Positions 51,917-58,856 of a DNA stretch of 58,856 nucleotides are shown here, piece by piece. The position numbers were made by a program, and so were the translations under genes. The notes below the pieces were generated by a model that searched no databases, was not told where the DNA came from, and saw nothing but the letters and a program-made list of their open reading frames with translations. Location: assembly GCA_964522665.1 (NCBI GenBank), contig CAZFVY010000035.1, positions 1 to 58,856 on the forward strand, written 5' to 3'. The first letter of the stretch is position 1; each line of letters starts with the position of its first letter. Source of the DNA: CAZFVY01 sp964522665. GTDB lineage: Bacteria > Verrucomicrobiota > Verrucomicrobiia > Limisphaerales > CAZFVY01.

Positions 51917-53545
51917 TCACTGAGTTCGCCCGCCGCCGCTTTGGCCGCCCGCGCCGGAGGAGCCGAAACCGGAGGAACCGCCGGCGCCGCCGCTGGATTG
52001 GGTACTGCGGTTCATACGTTGGGTCAGCGCGCTGGTCTGGCTGGCGGAACTGCGGCTGCTTTGCGAGGTCGATTTCTGAAACATGTCCGCCAGGAGTTGC
52101 TGAGTTTGCTGCGGATCGGCGCCGTGGAGGTCATAGACATAGACGCGCTGTTTCTTCGCGGGGCTGCCGTCGAGGCGGGCGATGATTTGGGCGATTTGCG
52201 GCATCATCTCGCTGGCGGCGCTGACGACGATGGAGGAGGTTCGCGGGTCCGCGACCGCCAGGACGCGGCCTTTCCTTTTTGCGCGGTCACTCGGGTTGTT
52301 CGAAGTTTGCGCGGCGCCTTGGCCGAAGAATCCGGGCGGGCCGCCGCCATTGAAGCGGAAGCCTTGGCCGCTGCTGTCCGCGCCTGATTTCGTGTCGTCG
52401 GGAAACAGGCTGGCGAGCATGTCCACCATCTCCGGCGGGTCGGCGTGGTCCAAATGGAAAACGCGCAGTTCCTGGATGTCCGCCACGTTCACATCCACCG
52501 AGTGGACCAGGGTTTCGATGGCGGGGATGTAGTCGGCGGGCGCGCTGACGATCAACGAGTTCGAGCGTTCGTCCACGACGGCGACGACGTGATTGTTGGG
52601 ACCGGCGCCGTTGTCGGAATCGGTCGTTCCGCCACCGCTGCCCGGACCGCCCGGGAAACCGGGGAATCCGCCGCCCGGTCCGCCGGGTCCGCCCGGGAAT
52701 CCGCCGCCGGCGAAGCGGTTGGCGCCTTGGGCGCGCGAACTGCCGCCTTGGCCGGTCGTCGCCGCCGGTTCAAAGAGTTCCTTGACGGCCGAGGCCAGGT
52801 CTTTGGCGTCGGCGAAACGCAACGCGAACACGCGGATGGTGGAGACCTTCGCGATGGAGGTGTCGAGGGCCTGGACGATTTCAGCCATCCGATGGACGCT
52901 GGCCTGGGTATCGGTCAAGACGAGCGCGTTGGCGCTTTCGTTGGCGGTCAGGTTGGCGATCGTTGGCAGAAGGGGCTGCAGGTCCTTTAAGAGGCCGGCG
53001 GCGGTGGCGTGCTTAATCGGGATAATTTGCGTTACCATCTGGTCCGTCGTGGGAATCGCGGCCGGCTCGCTGCCTTCGTTCACGGGCAGATTCCGCTTCT
53101 TGGCTTCCTCCCGGCTGACGATGGTCAGCGCGCGGCCAGCGCGGATGGCGGCGAAGCCCTTGGCCTTGAGCACGGTATCGAGCAGCGCGACGGCCTCGTT
53201 CTGGTTCAGCGGCTGACCGCTCCAGACATCGACGTTGCCGGTGACGGTCGCTTCCTGAATGACGATAAAGCCGGCGGCGTCACTCAAATAACTCAGGACC
53301 ATTTCGAGCGGCACGTTGCGGAAGTTGAGGCGGAGTCCGCCTTTGCCCAGCGAGGTCGGCGCGGGCGCGGTGGCGGTCGCCACGAGGGGCTTAACGACGG
53401 GATCGACGAAGGGGCTGGTCGGTTCGATCGCTGGCCGCGCGATTGGCTCGCTGCCGACCGGAATGGCCGTGGAGGCCAGGGCCGAGGATAGGCCCGCGGC
53501 GAGCAGCAGCCCTCCGCAGAACCGCCCGATGGATTGGGTTTTCAT
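51917..53545 (-). CDS. Secretin-like protein with N-domains but no secretin barrel
   Basis: The protein has 542 residues from ATG 53545, with a signal peptide (MKTQSIGRFCGGLLLAAGLSSA). An N0-like domain (LRLNFRNVPLEMVLSYLSDAAG, about 65-135) is followed by several secretin N1/NolW-type domains: ADLVKDLQPLLPTIANLTANESANALVLTD-like, DERSNSLIVSAPADYI and DPRTSSIVVSAASEMM. Between two of them is a Gly/Pro-rich insert (FAGGGFPGGPGGPGGGFPGF). The chain ends in a Ser/Gly-rich tail instead of the beta-barrel secretin domain that would cross the outer membrane. GspD is usually over 600 residues. It may act as a periplasmic ring or a decoy. No gsp genes adjoin. Confidence 0.82.
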   Translation of the reverse strand: MKTQSIGRFCGGLLLAAGLSSALASTAIPVGSEPIARPAIEPTSPFVDPVVKPLVATATAPAPTSLGKGGLRLNFRNVPLEMVLSYLSDAAGFIVIQEATVTGNVDVWSGQPLNQNEAVALLDTVLKAKGFAAIRAGRALTIVSREEAKKRNLPVNEGSEPAAIPTTDQMVTQIIPIKHATAAGLLKDLQPLLPTIANLTANESANALVLTDTQASVHRMAEIVQALDTSIAKVSTIRVFALRFADAKDLASAVKELFEPAATTGQGGSSRAQGANRFAGGGFPGGPGGPGGGFPGFPGGPGSGGGTTDSDNGAGPNNHVVAVVDERSNSLIVSAPADYIPAIETLVHSVDVNVADIQELRVFHLDHADPPEMVDMLASLFPDDTKSGADSSGQGFRFNGGGPPGFFGQGAAQTSNNPSDRAKRKGRVLAVADPRTSSIVVSAASEMMPQIAQIIARLDGSPAKKQRVYVYDLHGADPQQTQQLLADMFQKSTSQSSRSSASQTSALTQRMNRSTQSSGGAGGSSGFGSSGAGGQSGGGRTQ

Positions 53546-53635
53546 TTTAGGGATTGGTTTGGGGCTGGCGCGGGTCAAGGGGACGAGAGCCTCTAATTAA
53601 GGTGACCCGGAGCGGAGACGATTGGTTACAGCGAT

Positions 53636-54787
53636 TCACGGATTGGGAGCATTCGGCGGCCGGCGGTCAAACCCTGGCGGCGGACCGCCGGGTCCGCCGG
53701 GGCCACGACGACCGCCAGGCGGTGGTCCGCCGGGTCCGCCGAAGCCGCCGCCGCGTCCGCCGGGAACGCCGAGATTCGCGCCCGGAACACGGTAGGCGAC
53801 GTGATAAAAGCCTTTGAGCGACTCGCGCTCGACGTAGAAATCAAGCGCGCCTTCGCGCGTGGCGGTCAGCAGATTGCGGTCAAGCTTGGCGTCGGCGCTT
53901 AGCGCGAACGGCAACGCCGCCCAGCCGAGGCTGCCCATCGTGGGATTCGCGTACACCTCGTAGCTGTAGCCGGGATAGGCCGGCACGGTGACCTTGAAGC
54001 GGGGCTTGCCGCTGGGGCTGGAAACTGCAGGAACCCCCGCGACAATCAGGCTGCCACCGCTGACGCCAGGATAGCTCGGCTCGATCGGTGTCAAACCCAT
54101 CACGATGTCCCAGGTTGTCTCGACTTCGCCGGCGACCGATCCTTTGACGGGCGTGAAATCCTTGATGATCGCCGCGCGTTGCTCGGGGTCGGTGACGCCG
54201 CGCAACACGCCGTCGTTCTCGTTCGTCGTCTCCCAGACGCGGCCGTCGGCGGTTTTCGCGACTTCGTTCCAAAATAGTTGCGAGGTGTAACGGGATTTTT
54301 GTCCGGGGATCGTGATGCCGAAGTGAAAATGGCGCGTGCGGCCCTGGTAGAGGCCGGCTTTGATGGTGCGAAACTTGTAGGCGCCGTCGGCGTCGGTCAC
54401 GGTTTGGCCAAAGCCGGCGAAGTTCGGATCGGCGCGAGGATTGCGCGGCGCGTCGGCGGCGTACGTGTATTCGCCACCGGCGTCGGCATGCCAGAGTTCG
54501 ACCAGCGCCTCGCGGATTGGTTTGCCGTTACGATCCAACACGCGCCCGCTGACGTAGGTGATCTGGCCCGACGCCGGCGTGAGGCGGTCGTCGAGATGGA
54601 TCAGATCGTTGTCCTTATCGAGCGGGATGTTTTTCGCGAGCGGATAGAACGGGCCTTGGGTCACTTCCGGCGTCAAGGTGATCGCTTCGGCGAGCAAACC
54701 GCTGATGCTGTAAAACGCACCGCTCGCGGCCAATTGGCGAAGAAAACGGCGGCGCCCGTCAATGGTTTTTGAAGTAATGATACGCAT
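53636..54787 (-). CDS. Intradiol ring-cleavage dioxygenase-like protein with Gly/Pro-rich tail
   Basis: The protein has 383 residues. The N-terminus GRRRFLRQLAASGAF suggests a twin-arginine export signal. The intradiol dioxygenase core (about 40-230) has EVTQGPFYP, LVELWHADAGGEYTYAAD and GLYQGRTRHFHFGI, giving probable iron ligands Tyr107/109, Tyr147, His153 and His155. A beta-rich extra domain follows (about 245-335), with Y-x-V-Y-A-N and FYHVAYRV, then a Gly/Pro/Arg-rich tail. Classic members cleave catechols to muconates; the substrate of exported members is unclear. It lies 90 bp before the secretin-like gene on the same strand. Confidence 0.85.
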   Translation of the reverse strand: MRIITSKTIDGRRRFLRQLAASGAFYSISGLLAEAITLTPEVTQGPFYPLAKNIPLDKDNDLIHLDDRLTPASGQITYVSGRVLDRNGKPIREALVELWHADAGGEYTYAADAPRNPRADPNFAGFGQTVTDADGAYKFRTIKAGLYQGRTRHFHFGITIPGQKSRYTSQLFWNEVAKTADGRVWETTNENDGVLRGVTDPEQRAAIIKDFTPVKGSVAGEVETTWDIVMGLTPIEPSYPGVSGGSLIVAGVPAVSSPSGKPRFKVTVPAYPGYSYEVYANPTMGSLGWAALPFALSADAKLDRNLLTATREGALDFYVERESLKGFYHVAYRVPGANLGVPGGRGGGFGGPGGPPPGGRRGPGGPGGPPPGFDRRPPNAPNP

Positions 54788-55233
54788 AACAATTCAACTT
54801 ATCTGCGGCGAGATTACTCCAACCGAGATTAAGCTGGCGTTAAGGCGCTAAAATGTTGGTACGGGACGAGGCGGCGGGACGCCCCGAGGGAGGAAACGAT
54901 CAGTTTGAATTGGGCGTGAGCGAGGCGGTTTGGGTTCGCAGGCGCGAAGGGTATTCGGGCGTCTCGGGTGGCGGAAAGTCGAAGCGTCTTGAGTGATTTC
55001 GACAGCGCGCGGGCGCCTACTTTAGCCCAGGTAGGTCGGAACCGCGGGCTAAACCCTTCCAGGGTTTATTCGTCGTTTGGTCGGTCTCCCCGGGTAGCGC
55101 GTTTCGCGCAACCCGGGGCTTTGGGGCGGAATCCCGCTGGGATTCTTACTCTTGGTCGCCGGTTAATCCTGACGGCAGTTTCGGAGTTGTGCGGCCGGAG
55201 AGTTTTGAAGGGCTGGTTATTGACGTCTCAGTC
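54788..55233. other. Intergenic region with third copy of the three-hairpin repeat
   Basis: This 446-bp stretch has no convincing gene. It contains the repeat copy at 55051-55145; the rest shows no recognised feature. Confidence 0.4.
55051..55145. repeat. Dispersed three-hairpin intergenic repeat, copy 3
   Basis: AAACCC-TTCCA-GGGTTT, then arms CCCCGGGT-AGCGCG and CGCGC-AACCCGGGG, then GGAATCCC-GCT-GGGATTC. It is 95 bp and shows the same order of three hairpins as the other two copies. Confidence 0.75.
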
Positions 55234-55425
55234 CTAGCGCTTGGTCAGGTAGTCTTCCAACGGACGGTAGCGCAGGACGTTGCGACGCGCGCGCTTTAGC
55301 CAAGCGATGTCCCCACTATCCTCCACGCGTTCCAAAAGCTCCGCGTAATCCTTGATGGGAATTATGACAGAGACCGGTTTGCCTCGGCGGGTCACAATCT
55401 CGGGTTCGGACGATGCTGCTCTCAT
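55234..55425 (-). CDS. Phd/YefM-like antitoxin, possibly N-terminally truncated, without toxin
   Basis: The protein has 63 residues. PEIVTRRGKPVSVIIPIKDYAELLERVED matches the Phd/YefM fold, where R-x-G-K-P-V follows the first strand and helix and the Y-x-x-L-L ends the domain. Family members begin about 18-20 residues earlier with the DNA-contacting strand and helix. In the same frame, a TAA stands 9 bases before this ATG, so those residues are missing. No RelE-, YoeB- or PIN-like frame lies downstream or upstream. It is an orphan antitoxin or a decaying one. Confidence 0.65.
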   Translation of the reverse strand: MRAASSEPEIVTRRGKPVSVIIPIKDYAELLERVEDSGDIAWLKRARRNVLRYRPLEDYLTKR

Positions 55426-55652
55426 GTCGGCACTTTAGCATGCAAGGGATCGAGGGCAAATCTCGATTACTGCTTGTGCGGTGGGATAGACGACGTGTCT
55501 GTCGGATCTTTGGCCATGTGGCGGCGTTGCTCGCTCCGGCAAAGACCACCGCGGGTATCCTTCCTCGCTCACACCTAGCAAAAAAGCCAAATCTCTCGCC
55601 GGCCATTGTCGCCAATCCCGCCGCCCGTGGGGCATGTTCTCCGAGACCCTTC

Positions 55653-56888
55653 CTACTTTGTCGGACGCCCGCCGGTACCGTTGTTCAGCCAGACATCGAC
55701 GCGGGGGACTTCCCAGTTGTAGGGCTTGTCGAGAATATCGATGTCGCCGTCGCCGTCGAGATCGCCCAGTTGGGCTTCGTGAAAGCCGATGCCGGTGGCG
55801 AACTCGGTCTGGCGGAAATGGCCTTGGCCGTCGCCGTAAAAAATCCAGGCTTTGGCGTTGGGATTATCGGACTCCTTTTGCTTTTCGTGCCACTTGGCCA
55901 TCTCGGCGCAGAAAATGTCCAGATTGCCGTCGCCGTCGATGTCGGCGATTTGGAGGCTATGACCGTGGATGACGTCGCGCCCGGCCAAATCATGGCCGAC
56001 CCACGCGCTGGAGTCCTCCGGATTGCCGACGCATTCGTACCAACGCAACGGGCCAACGCCGTCGCCGGGCGCGATGACGATCTGGGGATAACGGCCCGGC
56101 TTGAACCGGCCCGCGGCGATGCGACCGCCGATGTCAGCCACCTTGATCGGCCGGAACTTGGACCCGCCCTCGTGCTTGAACCAATAATTCCCAGCGAGCA
56201 GGTCAGGTTTGCCGTCGCCGTCAATATCGAACGCGGCCATGCCTTCCGCGTACTTGGCTGCGTTACCGCCGCCTTCGCCCGCCGCGCCGGAAAAAATGGC
56301 GGTGAACGGCCAGCCTTCAGCGGTTCGCGGTTGGGCGGGAATATCGGCCAAAAGGATTGCCTTGGCGCCTTGATTCCAAAACGCCAGTTGCGCCTTGCCG
56401 GTTCCCTTGAAATCAGCGAACGCCTGGTCGTGGTGTTGGGTCGCCCCATCCTTTTTGATGACGTGCCGTTTCCACGGAACCTTTGGGTCGTAATTCGGAT
56501 ACGGATTTTCCCACCACCAGACTTCCTTGCTCTGCCAATCGCCGCCGAAGACGATGTCGAGATCGCCGTCGCCATCGATGTCATACACGGCGCCGCCCGC
56601 CTCGACCGTCAGGTATTCGGGTTCGATCACGTATCGGTCCCAACCCGTGGCGCGGCGGCGATACCAGACCAACGCCGGGCCTTTCTCGCGAAAGCTGAGG
56701 ACGAAATCATTCGTGCCGTCCTTGTCGAGGTCGGCGATCAGCGCGCCGGTTTGCTGGGTTGATTCGCCGGGGACCGGGAGGTCGCCGTTTTTGCTCGTCA
56801 AATGTCGCCACTCAATTTCCCCGGCCCGCAGCGCCAGGGGCAGTCCGGCGGCCATCAGCGTGACGAAAATGGGCAGAATGATCTGCAT
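55653..56888 (-). CDS. Secreted FG-GAP/VCBS repeat protein
   Basis: The protein has 411 residues from ATG 56888, which opens a signal peptide (MQIILPIFVTLMAAGLPLALRA). The rest has six or seven beta-propeller blades with Asp-x-Asp-x-Asp-Gly calcium motifs (DLDKDGTNDFVLSF, DIDGDGDLDIVFGG, DIDGDGKPDLLAGN, DIDGDGNLDIFCAE, DLDGDGDIDILDKP). No other domain. Such proteins are frequent in the lineage, often beside sugar-related genes, and probably bind ligands extracellularly. Confidence 0.88.
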   Translation of the reverse strand: MQIILPIFVTLMAAGLPLALRAGEIEWRHLTSKNGDLPVPGESTQQTGALIADLDKDGTNDFVLSFREKGPALVWYRRRATGWDRYVIEPEYLTVEAGGAVYDIDGDGDLDIVFGGDWQSKEVWWWENPYPNYDPKVPWKRHVIKKDGATQHHDQAFADFKGTGKAQLAFWNQGAKAILLADIPAQPRTAEGWPFTAIFSGAAGEGGGNAAKYAEGMAAFDIDGDGKPDLLAGNYWFKHEGGSKFRPIKVADIGGRIAAGRFKPGRYPQIVIAPGDGVGPLRWYECVGNPEDSSAWVGHDLAGRDVIHGHSLQIADIDGDGNLDIFCAEMAKWHEKQKESDNPNAKAWIFYGDGQGHFRQTEFATGIGFHEAQLGDLDGDGDIDILDKPYNWEVPRVDVWLNNGTGGRPTK

Positions 56889-57254
56889 TAATGGCCGCCC
56901 TAATGATCGGTGGGCGCGCGAGGCGTGGGGCGCAGGGGCGTGTTCGGAGTTCATTGGGGGAGCTTAATTTCGGCTGGGGGACAAAGGAAATGAAATCGTG
57001 GAGCGGAGAAATGCCTGCGTGAGACAGCATTCGTATGCGCGTTGTCACGTGCCGTTTGCGGCGCGTGGGTCTGTGACCCGCAGCGGCCACGACAATGGAG
57101 AGGCGTTCGGAGTCGGCGAGGCGAACTTGGGATTGGCGGCGGCGGCGGACTTGGTGGAGCTTGCTGCCGCTCACAGAGCCGCGCGCCGGTGGCGGCAGGC
57201 CCACGCATGCGTTGCGCGGTGTTGACGACTCGGCGAAGAGCGGGGTGGGCGCGT
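56889..57254. other. Intergenic region with a related GGGTCTGTGACCC module
   Basis: This 366-bp gap has no gene. At about 57066-57084 it carries GGGTCTGTGACCCGCAGC and at about 57173-57187 CTCACAGAGCCGCGC, the same two motifs as the 62-bp repeats inside the efflux gene, but in a different order, as in shuffled members of a repeat family. Confidence 0.5.
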
Positions 57255-58022
57255 TCAGTGTTCGCCGGTTTTCGCGTATTTGCGCGCGGCGTCGCGGAAG
57301 GCGGCGCCGGCTTCGTCGAGTTGGGTGAGGACTTCGTCCATGGTCTTGCCGGTGGTGGCGCGGGCGGCGGGAATGACGGTGTTGCACTCGTTGGTGTCCA
57401 TGAAACGGGCGGCTTCGAGCAGCGCCGGTTCGTCTTCGCGGGGGATCGCGAGGAATCCGTGCTTGTCGGCGTGGATCAGCGTGCCGGGTTCGATTTTTCT
57501 GCCGAACACGGTGACGGGACAATCCCAGCGGACCGGCCAGGCGTGCGCGTGGCCGACGCATAGCCGACGCGCCAGCGCTTTGAAACCGGCGTTGGTCATC
57601 TCGTCGAGATCGCGGATGGCGCCGTCCACGATGGCTCCGACGCAGCCCAGCGCGCGATGGGTGTTGCTGTTGACCTCGCCCCAGTAGGAACCGACGATGT
57701 TTGGATGGTCGAGGTCCTGCACGACGATAATCTTCGGGCCGGGCGCGTTGGCGAGGTAGCGACGGTAGTCGCGGGCGGCGTTCGGCTTGGCGGCGCGATG
57801 TTTCGGATTGCCCGGCTCAATGACGAGCGTGACGGCGTAACCGACCATCGGCCCCATTTGCGGCATGAAGTCGCGGGTTTCCTCGAGGTTGAAGCCGTCG
57901 TGCGCCGGGTCGTGCCGGGTGATTTGCTCCCAGCCATTATAGATGGTGGGGGTGTTCCAACGCTTCAATTGGAGCAACTCGGCGTGGGTGAGGCGGGGCG
58001 CGGCGTTCGGCTTGGATCGCAT
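57255..58022 (-). CDS. RraA-like/aldolase-superfamily protein
   Basis: The protein has 255 residues from ATG 58022; the longer frame is rejected. The RraA/HMG-aldolase-like core (about 40-220) has the diagnostic segment GCVGAIVDGAIRDLDEM, with a metal-site pattern D-G-x-x-R-D, and a glycine-rich strand before it (NSNTHRALG). It has been annotated in relatives as demethylmenaquinone methyltransferase, which is a misnomer; members are either RNase E regulators or class II pyruvate aldolases. With the metal residues present, a 4-hydroxy-4-methyl-2-oxoglutarate aldolase-type enzyme is plausible. Confidence 0.83.
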   Translation of the reverse strand: MRSKPNAAPRLTHAELLQLKRWNTPTIYNGWEQITRHDPAHDGFNLEETRDFMPQMGPMVGYAVTLVIEPGNPKHRAAKPNAARDYRRYLANAPGPKIIVVQDLDHPNIVGSYWGEVNSNTHRALGCVGAIVDGAIRDLDEMTNAGFKALARRLCVGHAHAWPVRWDCPVTVFGRKIEPGTLIHADKHGFLAIPREDEPALLEAARFMDTNECNTVIPAARATTGKTMDEVLTQLDEAGAAFRDAARKYAKTGEH

Positions 58023-58285
58023 GGCTCGACCCTTCCAAATCAGAGGCGGGGCGCCAAGGCATAAATCGGGCGGGATTGCGATGAGTCGCGCTTGCGCGGT
58101 GGGCGTTTTGGGCGTTAATTGTCGGGAGTGAGCTTGGGGAGAATAATCGAATCGCGGGCGCAAGTGGGCAAGGGAAAGTTGAGCCTTGCCGTGAGGTCGT
58201 TTTCTTTGCCGGTGATCGATTGCGAGCGGCGCAATGGGAAGGCCAACTCTTTTCCGGCGCCTCGCCTTAACTGATTTACACGCTT

Positions 58286-58711
58286 ATGAACGCCACTGAG
58301 AACAATCGAGAGAGCGTCAGCCCAAACTCCGAGCCAGAGGCCGAGAGCGAGGTTTGTCTGCAATGTCACGCGGCGGTCCGGTCGGGGACGCATTTTTGTC
58401 CCGGGTGCGGCGCGCCGTTGGACTCGTACGCGTGGACGGCGCCGTTCGAGTCCGCTTTTGCCGAGGGCTATTTCCTTCGTCGGGCGGTTGGCCAGCCGCG
58501 GAATATGATTGTGGTCACCGGCGTGATGGTGATCGTGGGGTTGACGATTCTTTCGGGCGCAGTAACGGCCTATGTCGGTTGGCGGTCGGGGAGCGCGCCG
58601 GGGATTTTGGCGGGGATTGGGCAGTTGGGTTTGGGAACTGTGCTGATTGCCAAAACGGTGGTGAATTATGTTCGGCGAGGGCGGCGCGTCTCGACGGGAG
58701 AGCTGGGGTGA
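58286..58711 (+). CDS. Zinc-ribbon membrane protein
   Basis: The protein has 141 residues. The zinc ribbon has two Cys pairs (CLQCHAAVRSGTHFCPGCGAPL). Two membrane segments follow (about 73-97 and 105-125) and a basic tail (VRRGRRVS). No enzyme domain. Such proteins are common in Verrucomicrobia and of unknown function. The ATG at 58286 lies 122 bp before the poly-G tail begins to affect the sequence. Confidence 0.8.
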   Translation: MNATENNRESVSPNSEPEAESEVCLQCHAAVRSGTHFCPGCGAPLDSYAWTAPFESAFAEGYFLRRAVGQPRNMIVVTGVMVIVGLTILSGAVTAYVGWRSGSAPGILAGIGQLGLGTVLIAKTVVNYVRRGRRVSTGELG

Positions 58712-58766
58712 GTGGTGGAGAAACTGGCGGCTGGTTAGCTGTCGGCTGGGTCGCGAAGGGTTGCGG

Positions 58767-58856
58767 TGGGGGGGGGGGGGGGCCCCCCCGCGGGGGGGTG
58801 GGGCGGCGGCGGGCGGCCCCAGATATGCACCGCGGGGGGGGGGCCGCGCCCCCCGA
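58767..58856. other. Low-complexity G/C tract at contig end, likely assembly or sequencing artefact
   Basis: After a normal sequence, runs of 14 or more G, then C7, G7, G10 and C6 follow to the last base. This is characteristic of unreliable consensus at the end of a metagenomic contig. Confidence 0.8.

Overview
The window looks like a metagenome-derived contig, about 59 kb and high in GC, from the Verrucomicrobiota, most likely a Limisphaerales/Pedosphaera-type lineage. This is an inference from several gene styles: a pseudopilin with a GFTLIELLVV leader followed by Asn/Asp-rich sequence, two large ADOP-type orphan permeases, a CRTAC1/UnbV FG-GAP protein, an epsilon-type sdhCAB operon, and several families of short hairpin-rich intergenic repeats. 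No rRNA, tRNA, CRISPR array, integrase or complete insertion sequence was recognised. The first gene is cut or frameshifted at the left edge, and the right edge ends in a poly-G/poly-C tract that looks like an assembly artefact.

Layout. 1-0.56 kb: unknown gene, probably frameshifted. 0.75-7.1 kb (minus): tripartite RND efflux operon (pump, adaptor, outer-membrane factor), divergent from a LysR regulator at 7.3-8.2 kb whose start is overlapped by a textbook LysR box. 8.5-12.5 kb: miaB, a small membrane protein and a TPR/SPINDLY glycosyltransferase. 12.7-16.9 kb: tail-specific protease, an unknown protein, a membrane-anchored acyl-carrier-like protein and an exported unknown. 16.9-23.5 kb: CRTAC1/UnbV protein, a LytS/LytTR two-component pair, a secreted GH10 xylanase and a ParB-like small protein. 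23.6-31.1 kb: orphan permease, dienelactone-hydrolase-like protein, phosphoribosyltransferase, a decapitated site-2 protease with CBS domains, a CBM48 protein, and a serine hydrolase with twin BlaI-like operators.

31.2-36.6 kb (minus): sdhC-sdhA-sdhB plus a channel-like membrane protein, a prenyl diphosphate synthase and an unknown protein. 36.6-37.1 kb is a compact non-coding and small-gene region: a 38-codon gene with a strong terminator, and a 159-bp near-palindrome flanked by an 8-bp direct repeat. 37.1-44 kb: zinc-ribbon Ser/Thr kinase, pseudopilin, PadR regulator overlapping a second orphan permease, and a secreted esterase. 44.3-50.4 kb (minus): alcohol dehydrogenase and the haem operon hemE-hemN-hemG(Y)-hemH, whose first three junctions are coupled or nearly so. 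51.4-58.7 kb: TPR protein, barrel-less secretin-like protein, intradiol-dioxygenase-like protein, orphan Phd-like antitoxin, FG-GAP protein, RraA-like protein and a zinc-ribbon membrane protein.

The clearest functional units are the efflux operon with its regulator, the succinate dehydrogenase operon and the late-haem operon; together sdh and hem point to a respiring cell. No single wholly new system is proven. The best candidates for new biology are the 36.6-37.1 kb element and small gene, the twin operators at 31.05-31.13 kb, the membrane-tethered carrier protein, the channel-like protein next to sdh, and the efflux factor whose N-terminus has been rebuilt from intergenic repeats.
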